NCBI GenBank assembly: GCA_919901855.1
Contig: CAKKQC010000027.1
Coordinates: forward strand, 87,612-151,611
Source of the DNA: a bacterium
GTDB lineage: Bacteria; Oederibacteriota; CAKKQC01
Reading direction: 5' to 3'
Length of the DNA: 64,000 bases
Shown in pieces: positions 50,118 to 58,513 of this stretch. Under the pieces are notes generated by a model. The model was not told the origin of the DNA, made no database searches, and was given only the letters and a program-made list of their open reading frames with translations. A program made the position numbers and the translations under genes. Positions within the stretch are counted from its first letter, which is position 1. Each line of letters opens with the position of its first letter.

Positions 50118-51181
50118 CACGCCTCTCCTTCTTCGGGTCGCCCGTGCCGCCGGCGGTCGAACCGCCCGGCGAACCGCGCGCCCATCCAGGTGGAAACCGC
50201 GAACAGCATGCTCCCGACCGAGAGCGTCGACAGCCCGAAGAACGCGTGCGCCGACGGGTCCCCGCCCGCCACCGCGCTCGCCACTCCGAGCAGTCCTCCG
50301 GCCGCGACCACGATCACCGCGTGCCGCTTCGAGCTCACGGCCCGGGGAAAGAGCGTCCGCAGGCGCAGGGACTTGAGGAAGGCGTACCCCACCAGCCCGG
50401 CCGTCACGAGCAGGCTCGGGTGCAGCCAGAGCCGCCCGCCCATCGCCGCCTCCCGGACGGTCTCCACCGCCGACACCGCGTTCAACCCCGAGGTCTCGCC
50501 CCCCCATATCGCGATCGCCCAGCCCAGCGCCACGAGCAGGGCCAGCCCCGCTCCCTGCTTCGGCCACTCCATCCGCCCCGGCGACACGCGCACGGGTTCC
50601 CGGAGCAGGCGCGCGCAGGCGATGAGCCCCAGCGCGGCGGGCACGAGGAACGCCGCGACCGCCTCCCCCACGGGCCGGAGGTGCTCGCCGGCGAGGGCCG
50701 AGGCCGCGCCGGCCAGTCCCGGCAGTCGCGACTCTTCCAGGCCCGCGGGACCAATGGACCGCAGCCAGACCGTCAGCGACGCGAGCGGACCATGGGACAT
50801 GAGCAGGTAGCCCGCCACCCAGGCGGCGAAGGCGGTCGTCGACACCAGGCAGGTCCGGCCCATCCCGAAACCGAGGGATACGACGTCGCCCGCCAGGATC
50901 GCCATGGCCGCGCCCGCGATCAGGCCCGCCACCACGGCCGCGACGGGGCCGACCGGGATCGGCTTCGCGGCATCGTGGAGCGGAGTCAGCGAGAGCGCCG
51001 CCGAGGCGAGCCACAGGAGCGCGAGCGCGAGGACCCAGGCCCGGCGCCACTCGGTCTGGCCGTAGGAGGCGCCCCACCGGAGGACCCGGTCGAGCGAGAA
51101 CCCGGACTTCTCCACGAGCCGGGCGAGCCACGCGCCGAGCGCGAGGCCGGCGAGCAGGGGAAGCGCGTCCGTCAGCGTCAT
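50117..51181 (-). CDS. YeeE/YedE-like integral membrane protein
   Basis: A 354-residue membrane protein with about nine helices. LLAGLALGAWLARLVEKSGFSLDRVLRW at the start and GDVVSLGFGMGRTCLVSTTAFAAWVAGYLLMS in the middle carry the GFGxGRxC-type motif of YeeE/YedE (DUF395) proteins, some of which import thiosulfate or other sulfur compounds; the Cys would be the transfer site. The second half has a similar layout (GGLLGVASAVAGGDPSAHAFFGLSTLSVGSMLF) but no second Cys motif. The substrate is uncertain. It is the first gene of a pgi-containing block and has its own -10-like hexamer. Confidence 0.72.
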   Translation of the reverse strand: MTLTDALPLLAGLALGAWLARLVEKSGFSLDRVLRWGASYGQTEWRRAWVLALALLWLASAALSLTPLHDAAKPIPVGPVAAVVAGLIAGAAMAILAGDVVSLGFGMGRTCLVSTTAFAAWVAGYLLMSHGPLASLTVWLRSIGPAGLEESRLPGLAGAASALAGEHLRPVGEAVAAFLVPAALGLIACARLLREPVRVSPGRMEWPKQGAGLALLVALGWAIAIWGGETSGLNAVSAVETVREAAMGGRLWLHPSLLVTAGLVGYAFLKSLRLRTLFPRAVSSKRHAVIVVAAGGLLGVASAVAGGDPSAHAFFGLSTLSVGSMLFAVSTWMGARFAGRFDRRRHGRPEEGEA

Positions 51182-51191
51182 CTAGCCCAGC

Positions 51192-51197
51192 ATTCTA
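51192..51197 (-). promoter_or_regulatory. -10 element of the YeeE-pgi operon (leaderless type)
   Basis: Minus-strand TAGAAT, ten bases before the ATG at 51181, with no Shine-Dalgarno site between them. Confidence 0.5.
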
Positions 51198-51222
51198 GCG
51201 CGTCGGGCCCGGCGGGCACCGG

Positions 51223-53646
51223 CTAGAGCCCCGCGTCCTTCCGCGTGTATTCCAGCAGGTCAGTCCAGTCCGGGTAGACCCCGGCGGCCCGACGCAGGGC
51301 GCCGGCGGCCTCCGCCCGCCGGCCGAGCCGGCCCGCCGTGACCGCCCAGTCGAACAGGTTCAGCTCGGAAACCAGCCCCGCGTCCACGGACGACCGGACC
51401 AGCGGGTAAGCCTCGTCCCAGCGCCCGGCCCGCGTGAGCGCGTGGCCGAGCGCCGCGTCCACGACGGCGACATCCGGCAGGAGGCGGTGCAGGGCGCGGA
51501 ACTCCCGGATCGCGCCGGCCAGGTCGTCGCGGATCGCGGCCCGCGTGGCGCGGGCGAAAGCCCGCTCCGCCCCCGGGAGAAAGAGGACACGCGCACGGGT
51601 CGAGTCAGCCCGCGGAGTCACCTCAAAGAGCCAGTGGCTGCCCCAGACCGCGTCCACCCGTCCCCCGAACTCGAGCAGCCGCAGGTGCCCGCGGACGAAG
51701 GCATCGTACGCGATGAGCATCCGCGAATCCCACGGGTACGGACTCTCCTCGAGCCGCGCCCAGTCCGCCTTCCACGAGTTGTAGAGGACCCAGCGAATCC
51801 CTGCCTGCCGGAACCGGATCCCGATCCGCCGGACGGTGGACGATTGGCGCGCGGCCGACCACGGGAACCGGGGACCCAGCCCCTCCCCGATCACGCGCAC
51901 GGGCAGTCCGACGCTCAACCGTTCCTCGATCGCGAGGATCCGGCCGTGGCCGCCGGCGGCGCGAGCGGCCGCGCGGACCGCCGGCAGTATCCGGCCGTAA
52001 GAACCCACGGCCTCGAGGCGGTAGCGTTCCGCGGGCACGCGGCCGGCCAGGTAGCCCCCGGCCGCCGCGCCGCCGGAGCCCCCCAGCCGCATGTCCAGGG
52101 GACGCAGGTGGGCCGCGAGGGCGAGCCCGAGGAGCGCGACCCGGGCCGTCCGCCGGCCGCCGCCCCGCCCTCCGAGCACGAGGGCGCACGCCGCGACGTT
52201 CCCGATCGCGAACGCGGGCCCCGCGAACCGCTCCATCGACTCGAGATCGAACGTCTCCGACACGGCGAGCAGTGCGAGCCCGAGGCCGGCCCCCGCGAAG
52301 ACCGGCCGAAACCGGGCGCCCCCGGACGACCACAACCCGGCCAAGGCCGCAAGCGCCGGCAGGCCGCTGGCCACCGCGAGGGCCGCGAGCGACCACGCCC
52401 GGTCCGCGGCCGGCCCGTGCCAGCCCGCGAACTGCGCGAGCGCCTCCCCCGTCTGGCGTCCGACCTCGGGGTCGCCGCACCAGCCGGGCGCCCACGCGAC
52501 CCCGAGCGGATACACGGGATCCCCGGTATAAAGCCACGACTTCGCCAGCCACGGCAGGAACGGCACCAGCGCGCAGGCCGCGAGGACGCCCGCCGCCCGC
52601 GCGCGCCTCGAGGCCGGCATCCGCCACACCGCGAGCCCCGCGATCACGGCCACGATCGGCGCGACCACGACCTTGACCGACAGGGCGGTCCCGCACGCGC
52701 ACCCTGCGAGCACGAGCGCGCGGCTCGGGACCCGGCGGGCCGACGCCCGGAGGGCCATCGCCATCGCGCCGAGCACGAACCCGCACAGGATCGCGTCGTT
52801 CTTGGCGGTGAAGAACGCGACGGACGCGCGCGGGATCATGACGCCCAACCACGCGGCTCCGAGCGCCGCGGAGGGATCGAGGCGCAACCGGAGCGCACGG
52901 AGAAGCGCGAGCGCGCCGAGGACCGCGAAGCAGGGCCGCAGGATCTTCACGGCGGGATCGAGCCCCGCCAGGAGCGGGAAGACGTTCGGCAGGTCGGCCC
53001 CCAGCGCCAGGGTCCAGGACATGTGGACGTCCCGACCGATCAGCCGGTGCAAGGTCAGCAATTGCCGGGGGAATCCGAGGTGGTACTCGAGGCTGTCCAC
53101 GTGGATCTCGGGCGGGATGAGCAGTGGAACGCTCCATACAAGGAGGAGGCCCCACGCCGCGCGGGCCGGGCCCGACGCCGACCGCCACACGGCCCGCCCG
53201 GCGCGGATCCATTCCCCCGCCACCGCCCGGGCACGCCCACCCGCGGACACCCCGACGGCCGCCAGGCCCCCCACGACCACCGCCGGGTACCACAGTCCCA
53301 CCGCCGCCAGCCCGAGCAGGCCCAGCGAGACCGCCGCGTACGCCGTGAAGCCCGCCACGAGCCTGACCGACCCGGTCGGACGGCCCCGCCCGAACCACCG
53401 GAGGAGCCCGACACCGGCGGCATCGTAGAGCAGGAGAAGCCCCAGGGCCAGCGCCAGCGCGCCCGCCGCCCGTTCTCCGTTCACGGCGACCCACGGACCG
53501 ACCGGCCACAGCCCCGCCAGGATCCGCCCGGCCGTCGCCACGCCGCCGGGCGGGTACCGCCACAGTGTCCACCCCAGCCCCGCGAGCAGGATCCCGGCCA
53601 TCCAGAAAGACGCTGGCGTCGGCGAGGCCGTCCGGCTCCGGGTCAT
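51223..53646 (-). CDS. GT-C-like multi-pass membrane protein with TPR tail, paralog 1
   Basis: An 807-residue protein, last of four tandem paralogs. Many membrane helices are followed by a soluble C-terminal third. The signature PPEIHVDSLEYHLGFPRQLL (about 178-197) resembles the acidic first-loop motif of GT-C membrane glycosyltransferases; GLDPAVKILRP, FTAKNDAILCG and SWLYTGDPVYPLGVAW are other shared blocks. The C-terminal part has FRQAGIRWVLYNSWKADW, HLRLLEFGGRVDAVWGSHWLFEV, RVLFLPGAERAFARA and a TPR-like end (VVDAALGHALTRAGRWDEAYPLVRSSVDAGLVSELNLFDWAVTAGRLGRRAEAAGALRRAA). The start is the ATG at 53646, overlapping the previous stop. A lipid-linked sugar transfer role is inferred, not shown. 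Confidence 0.75.
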   Translation of the reverse strand: MTRSRTASPTPASFWMAGILLAGLGWTLWRYPPGGVATAGRILAGLWPVGPWVAVNGERAAGALALALGLLLLYDAAGVGLLRWFGRGRPTGSVRLVAGFTAYAAVSLGLLGLAAVGLWYPAVVVGGLAAVGVSAGGRARAVAGEWIRAGRAVWRSASGPARAAWGLLLVWSVPLLIPPEIHVDSLEYHLGFPRQLLTLHRLIGRDVHMSWTLALGADLPNVFPLLAGLDPAVKILRPCFAVLGALALLRALRLRLDPSAALGAAWLGVMIPRASVAFFTAKNDAILCGFVLGAMAMALRASARRVPSRALVLAGCACGTALSVKVVVAPIVAVIAGLAVWRMPASRRARAAGVLAACALVPFLPWLAKSWLYTGDPVYPLGVAWAPGWCGDPEVGRQTGEALAQFAGWHGPAADRAWSLAALAVASGLPALAALAGLWSSGGARFRPVFAGAGLGLALLAVSETFDLESMERFAGPAFAIGNVAACALVLGGRGGGRRTARVALLGLALAAHLRPLDMRLGGSGGAAAGGYLAGRVPAERYRLEAVGSYGRILPAVRAAARAAGGHGRILAIEERLSVGLPVRVIGEGLGPRFPWSAARQSSTVRRIGIRFRQAGIRWVLYNSWKADWARLEESPYPWDSRMLIAYDAFVRGHLRLLEFGGRVDAVWGSHWLFEVTPRADSTRARVLFLPGAERAFARATRAAIRDDLAGAIREFRALHRLLPDVAVVDAALGHALTRAGRWDEAYPLVRSSVDAGLVSELNLFDWAVTAGRLGRRAEAAGALRRAAGVYPDWTDLLEYTRKDAGL

Positions 53647-56093
53647 CGGGCGACGCCTGCCTTGATGCGGGTGACGGCGAGCCGCTCTACCCAGCCCGGA
53701 CACACCTCAGCCGCCCGGCGGAGGGCCTCCTCGGCCTCCGCGCGGCGACCGAGCCGGCCCGAGGCGATCGCCCAATCGAACAGGTTCGTCTCGTAGACCA
53801 GCCCGGCGTCCACGGACGAACGAACCAGCGGGTAGGCCTCTCCGTACCGTCCCGCTTTCACGAGCGCATGACCAAGCGCGGCGTCCACGGCGACCACGCC
53901 GGGCAGGAGCCGGTGCGCGGCGCGGAACCCCGCGATCGCGGCGTCGAGGTCGCCAGCGAGCGCGGCCCGGGTCGGGCGCGCGAGCGCACGCTCAGCCCCC
54001 GGAAGGAACAGAACGCGGGCCATGGGCGCGGACGCCTGCCCGGACATCACTTCGAAGAGCCAGTGGGATCCCCAGACGGGGTCCTCCCTGCCGCTGAACG
54101 CCCGCAGCCGCAGGTGCCGCCGCGCCCAGGTCTCATAGAGATGAAGCATACGCGGATCCCAGGCGTACGGCTGTTCCTCCAGCCGCGCCCAGTAGGCCTT
54201 CCACGGGTTGTGCAGGACCCAGCGGACGTCCGCCTGCCGGTACCGGATCGTCATCCGCCGCTCCGAGTCCGCCTCCCGGGCGATCCGCCAGGGGACGCGC
54301 GGCCCCAGCCCCTCGCCGATCACGCGCGCGGGGAGGCCGAACGCGAGCGCCTCCCCGACCGCGAGGATGCGTCCGGGGTCGCAGGAGCGACCCTCGCGGT
54401 CCCGGAGGACACCAGAGCCGCGCTCGCCCGCCCCACGAACGGCCGCCCCGACCGCCGGCAGGATCCGGCCATACGATCCAGTCGCCTCACGGCGAAACGC
54501 CTCCCCGGATGCGCGGCCCGCGAGATAGCCCCCGAGCCCCGCGCCGCCGGGGCCGCCGAGGAGCGCGGCCGTCACGCGCGCATGGGCCGCCAGCCCAAGG
54601 CACAGGAGTGCGATCCTGGCCGGACGCCATCCGCGGCCTCGACCACCGAACACCAAGGCACACGCGACGAGATTTCCCATCACGAACGCGGGCGCCGCGA
54701 ACCGCTCGACGTTCCCCGGGGTGAACCGCAGCGCGGCGACCATGAGGCCGATCCCGAGCCAGGCCCCGATCGTGACCAGGCGCGGTGCCGCGAGCCGTGT
54801 CGCCGCAATCACGGGCAGGATCGCGAGCGCGGGGAGCGCGTTCGCGATCGCGAACCGGGCCGTCTCCCCCGGCCAGTCCCACGCCGACCGGCTCCCGTCC
54901 ATGACGAGCGCCAGCGCCCGGGCCGTCTGGCCGTCCACGCCGTCGGAGAAGAGTCCGGGCGCCCACGCCACTCCCAGCGGATAGACGGGATCGCCCGTGA
55001 AGAGCCACGACTTCGCCAGCCACGGCAGGACCGCGGCGCCCGCGCCGGCTGAAAGCGCGGCCGCCGCCCGCCACCGTCCCCGCCCGCCGACGCGCCAGAG
55101 CGCGATCCCGGCGACCACCGCGGCGACCGGGGCCACGACGATCTTCATCGACAGCAGGAGACCGCAGGCACCGCCGGCGAGCACGGCTGCCCGGCTCGGG
55201 CGCCGCCGGCACGAAGCCCCCAGCGCCATCGCCATCCCCCCGAGCACGACGCCACAAACGGTCGCGTCGTTCTTGGCCGTGAAGAACGTGGCTGAGGCCG
55301 CCGGAATCACGAGGGCCAGCCACCCGGCGCCGAGCGCGGCGGAGGATCCCAGCCGGATCCGGAGAGCCCGCAGGAGCGCGAGGGACCCGAGGACGGCGAG
55401 GACGGGCCGCAGGAGCTTCGCCGCCGGGTCGAGCCCGGCCAGAATCGGGTACACGTTCGGCAGGTCGGCCGCCAGCGCGCTCGTCCACGCCATGTACGCG
55501 TCCGTCCCGATGAGCCGGTGCGCGAGCAGGACCTGCTGGGGAAACCCGAGGTGGTACTCGAGCGCGTCGACATGGATCTCGGGGGGGAGCAGGAGGGGGA
55601 TGGACCAGCCCAGGACCAGCCCCCACGCCGCCCGGACCGGCCACGAGGCCGACCGCCACAGCGCCCGTCCGGCCACCGTCCATTCCCGGCCCTCCGCGCG
55701 CAGGTGGCGGCGGACCGCCAGCCCAACCAGGACGAGCATGCCCCACAGGACCGCGGGGAACCAGAGCCCGGCGGCCGACAGCCCCAGGAGGCCGAGCGAG
55801 ACCGCCGCGAAGCCGGCGAACACGGCGACCAGCCGTACCGAACCGGCGGGGCGGACCCTGCCGAGCCACCGCAGAAGCCCGACGCCCGCAGCGTCGAAGA
55901 GGAAAGCCAGCGCCGCCGCGAGCCCGGCGGCCGCGACCGCGCGCCCGGCATTCACCGCGATCCACGGCCCCGCGGGCAGATCCCCGGCCAGGTTCCGCCC
56001 CGCCGTCGCTATGTCGCCCGCGGGCAAGTGCCACAGCATCCACGCCAGCCCCGCGAACAGGATCCCGGCGACCCAGCGTGCCGCGCGCGTCAT
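53643..56093 (-). CDS. GT-C-like multi-pass membrane protein with TPR tail, paralog 2
   Basis: An 816-residue protein and the closest relative of paralog 1: PPEIHVDALEYHLGFPQQVLLAHRLIG, GLDPAAKLLRPVLAVLG, FTAKNDATVCGVVLGGMAM and SWLFTGDPVYPLGVAWAPGLF are nearly the same. The C-terminal part has RYRQADVRWVLHNPWKAYWARLEEQPYAWDPRML, GREDPVWGSHWLFEV and VVAVDAALGHALVKAGRYGEAYPLVRSSVDAGLVYETNLFDWAIASGRLGRRAEAEEALRRAA. A short insert (VRGAGERGSGVLRDREGRSCDPGRILAVGEAL) is not seen in the other copies. It starts at an ATG that overlaps the preceding stop by four bases. Confidence 0.75.
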   Translation of the reverse strand: MTRAARWVAGILFAGLAWMLWHLPAGDIATAGRNLAGDLPAGPWIAVNAGRAVAAAGLAAALAFLFDAAGVGLLRWLGRVRPAGSVRLVAVFAGFAAVSLGLLGLSAAGLWFPAVLWGMLVLVGLAVRRHLRAEGREWTVAGRALWRSASWPVRAAWGLVLGWSIPLLLPPEIHVDALEYHLGFPQQVLLAHRLIGTDAYMAWTSALAADLPNVYPILAGLDPAAKLLRPVLAVLGSLALLRALRIRLGSSAALGAGWLALVIPAASATFFTAKNDATVCGVVLGGMAMALGASCRRRPSRAAVLAGGACGLLLSMKIVVAPVAAVVAGIALWRVGGRGRWRAAAALSAGAGAAVLPWLAKSWLFTGDPVYPLGVAWAPGLFSDGVDGQTARALALVMDGSRSAWDWPGETARFAIANALPALAILPVIAATRLAAPRLVTIGAWLGIGLMVAALRFTPGNVERFAAPAFVMGNLVACALVFGGRGRGWRPARIALLCLGLAAHARVTAALLGGPGGAGLGGYLAGRASGEAFRREATGSYGRILPAVGAAVRGAGERGSGVLRDREGRSCDPGRILAVGEALAFGLPARVIGEGLGPRVPWRIAREADSERRMTIRYRQADVRWVLHNPWKAYWARLEEQPYAWDPRMLHLYETWARRHLRLRAFSGREDPVWGSHWLFEVMSGQASAPMARVLFLPGAERALARPTRAALAGDLDAAIAGFRAAHRLLPGVVAVDAALGHALVKAGRYGEAYPLVRSSVDAGLVYETNLFDWAIASGRLGRRAEAEEALRRAAEVCPGWVERLAVTRIKAGVAR

Positions 56094-58513
56094 CGCGACG
56101 CCGCGCCGCCGGACGTCCTCGTCCGGGCGGACGTCCTCGCCCGATCGGACGTCCCCATCCGCGCGGATGCCGCCAACGCCACCCGGTCGCCCCAGAGCGG
56201 ATAGGCGGCGCGCGCCCGCGCGAGGAGAGCGGCCGCCTCCCCGCGCCTCCCGAGCCGTCCCGCAGCCACGGCCAGGTCGAGCAGGTTCGCCTCGTCCAGC
56301 ACGCCGGCGTCCACGCTCGCGCGCAACCGAACGTGCGCCTCGGCAGTCCGGCCCTTCGCCAGCAGGGCATGGCCGAGCCAGGCGTCGACTACGCCCACGC
56401 CCGGCAGCGCCCGGCTGAGCGCCTCGAACCGCCGGACGGCGTCGTCGAGGTTCCCGTGCAGCTCCGCGAGCGCGGCCGCCGCGAACGCGCGCTCGGCGCC
56501 GGGAAGATACGGCAACCCCCCGGGACCCCCGGGCGTCCAGCGCACCCCGAGCAGCCGCGAGCTCCCATAGAGGGGATCTACCCGGTCGCAGGCCGCTATA
56601 GGCCCCACGTGGCCGCGCACGAAAGCCGCGTAGGCCGCGAGCATGCGGGGCGTCCACTCCCACGGCGTCGGCAGGAACCTGGCCTGGCCGGCGACGACGG
56701 GGTTGTACGTGATCCACCGGACGCCCGCCTGCCGGAATCGGACCGCTATGCGCCGGGCCGATGCGGACTCGCAGACCACGGTCCGCACGAACGGGGGCTC
56801 GAAGCCCTCGCCGATGACGCGCGCCGGAATGCCCCAGTAGATGGGCTCCCCGATCGAGAGCACGGCGCCCGGCCCCCGGACCGCGCCGCGGAGGACGGGC
56901 AGGAGCTCGCCGAATCCGAGAAGTCCTTGCCGCCGGAACTCCTCCGCCGACCGGCGCCCCGATACGTACTCGGCGGCCGGCGCGCCCGGGAACTCCGGGG
57001 GCTGGCCGGCCAGGACACGGGACTGAAAGACCAGCCCCAGGGCCCCGAAGAGCGCCCACGCGGCGACCGCGCGCACGCGTCCCCGCGCCACCCCGAGCAG
57101 GACGGCCAGCGCGAACAGGTCGAGCAGCGCGAACGCCGGGTAGAGGAACCGGTCGACGGTGGACAACCCGCCGCGCCAGGCGAGCACCGTCGCCGTCGTC
57201 CCCAGCACGGTCGTGGCGAGGAGCGTGCCCAACCCACGCGGGCGGCGCCGCCAGAAGGCCAGCGCGGGCAGGACCAGCCATGCATTCGCCAGCAGCAGTC
57301 CCCCGGTCTCCGGCAGGAATGTCCCGCGCAGCCGCGTCTCCCGGATGAAGAACCGGTAGGTCGTCCGGATCGCCTCGGCATCGGCCGGCGGCCCGAAGAG
57401 GCTGGGCATCCAGACGGTCCCCAGCGGATACGCCGGGTCGGCGAGGTACAGCCAGGACCGCAGGGCCCACGGCAGGACCGCCACGGCGCATCCCACGGCG
57501 AGGATCGCCGCCGCCGACGCCCGCCGGGCCGGTCGCGTACGCAGCCATGCGGCGCCGGCCAACAGGACGGCCAGCGGCGCGATCACCCACTTCGACATCA
57601 CCAGGACGCCCAGCAGGCACGCGGCCACGAGGAGGCTTCCGCGGGGACGCGGTGCTCCCCGCACGAACAGACCGCCCGCGAGCATGGCGGCCGCGCTAGC
57701 CAGCGCGAACCCGCAGACGAGGCCGTCGTTCTTCGCCGTGAAGAGGAAGAGCCCACCGGCGGGGAGCAGGAGGGCGAGCCACACGACGCCGGCCTCAGCC
57801 GGCGCCGCCAGGCCGGCCGCAAGTCCACGGAGCACCGCGAGGCCGCCGATCCCGGCGAGCACGGGACGCAGGATCTTGGCGGCGGGGTCGAGGCCCGCCG
57901 CGACCGGAATCGCGTTGGGCAGGTCGGCGGCGAGCGGCAGGGCCCACGCGAGGTAGACCGAGCGACCGAAAAGCCGGCGGGTCCCAAGTAGCTGATCCGG
58001 GAACGCGAGGTGGTACTGCATGCAATCCATGTAGGTCTCGGGCGGCGCGAGCAGGAACGCGGCCACGCCGCTCGCGGCCGCAATCCCGATGCGGCCGGCC
58101 CAGCCCGCCTCCCCCCAGACCGCCGCCAGCCAGCCGGCCACGGCCGGGATCGCCCGGGGACGCCCCGCCAGGGCCGCCGCCCCGAAACCCGCGCACAGGA
58201 GAACGAGCGAGACCCGGTCGAAGAGGCCGGCCGCGGCCGCGCCGAGCAGGGCGTATGAGAGCGCCGCGTACCCGGCGAACGGCGCCAGGAGCCGGAAGGC
58301 CCCGGCCGGACGGCGACCGAGCGCGACGCGCAGCACGGCCAGCCCCGCGCCGTCGCAGGCGGCCAACAGGCACGCCGCCAGCAACGCGGACGCGGCCGCG
58401 CGCCCCGCGTTCACGAGCCACCACGGCCCTATGGGCCATACGCCCGCGAGCATCCCGGCCGACACCCCGAGGTCGGCGGGGATCCGCGCGAGCGCGGCCG
58501 CGAGCCCCGTCAC
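56090..58513 (-). CDS. GT-C-like multi-pass membrane protein with TPR tail, paralog 3
   Basis: An 807-residue protein starting at a GTG that overlaps the previous stop as GTGA. It shares the family plan but has diverged: PPETYMDCMQYHLAFPDQLLGTRRLFG replaces the usual PPEIHVDALEYH, so the second acidic position is changed to Gln while the first Asp and the His are kept. GLDPAAKILRP, FTAKNDGLVCGFAL and SWLYLADPAYPLGTVWMPSLFG follow. The C-terminal part has FRQAGVRWITYNP, RVDPLYGSSRLLGV, LPYLPGAERAFAAAALAELHGNL and a TPR-like end. The loss of the Glu in the loop could mean altered substrate or regulatory function. Confidence 0.72.
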   Translation of the reverse strand: MTGLAAALARIPADLGVSAGMLAGVWPIGPWWLVNAGRAAASALLAACLLAACDGAGLAVLRVALGRRPAGAFRLLAPFAGYAALSYALLGAAAAGLFDRVSLVLLCAGFGAAALAGRPRAIPAVAGWLAAVWGEAGWAGRIGIAAASGVAAFLLAPPETYMDCMQYHLAFPDQLLGTRRLFGRSVYLAWALPLAADLPNAIPVAAGLDPAAKILRPVLAGIGGLAVLRGLAAGLAAPAEAGVVWLALLLPAGGLFLFTAKNDGLVCGFALASAAAMLAGGLFVRGAPRPRGSLLVAACLLGVLVMSKWVIAPLAVLLAGAAWLRTRPARRASAAAILAVGCAVAVLPWALRSWLYLADPAYPLGTVWMPSLFGPPADAEAIRTTYRFFIRETRLRGTFLPETGGLLLANAWLVLPALAFWRRRPRGLGTLLATTVLGTTATVLAWRGGLSTVDRFLYPAFALLDLFALAVLLGVARGRVRAVAAWALFGALGLVFQSRVLAGQPPEFPGAPAAEYVSGRRSAEEFRRQGLLGFGELLPVLRGAVRGPGAVLSIGEPIYWGIPARVIGEGFEPPFVRTVVCESASARRIAVRFRQAGVRWITYNPVVAGQARFLPTPWEWTPRMLAAYAAFVRGHVGPIAACDRVDPLYGSSRLLGVRWTPGGPGGLPYLPGAERAFAAAALAELHGNLDDAVRRFEALSRALPGVGVVDAWLGHALLAKGRTAEAHVRLRASVDAGVLDEANLLDLAVAAGRLGRRGEAAALLARARAAYPLWGDRVALAASARMGTSDRARTSARTRTSGGAASR

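Noticed and set aside
50118-51131. Upstream extension of Pgi to an 868-residue protein
   Set aside because: It overlaps the YeeE-like gene in another frame; the Pgi domain begins after the ATG at 50117, which forms a TGATG junction.
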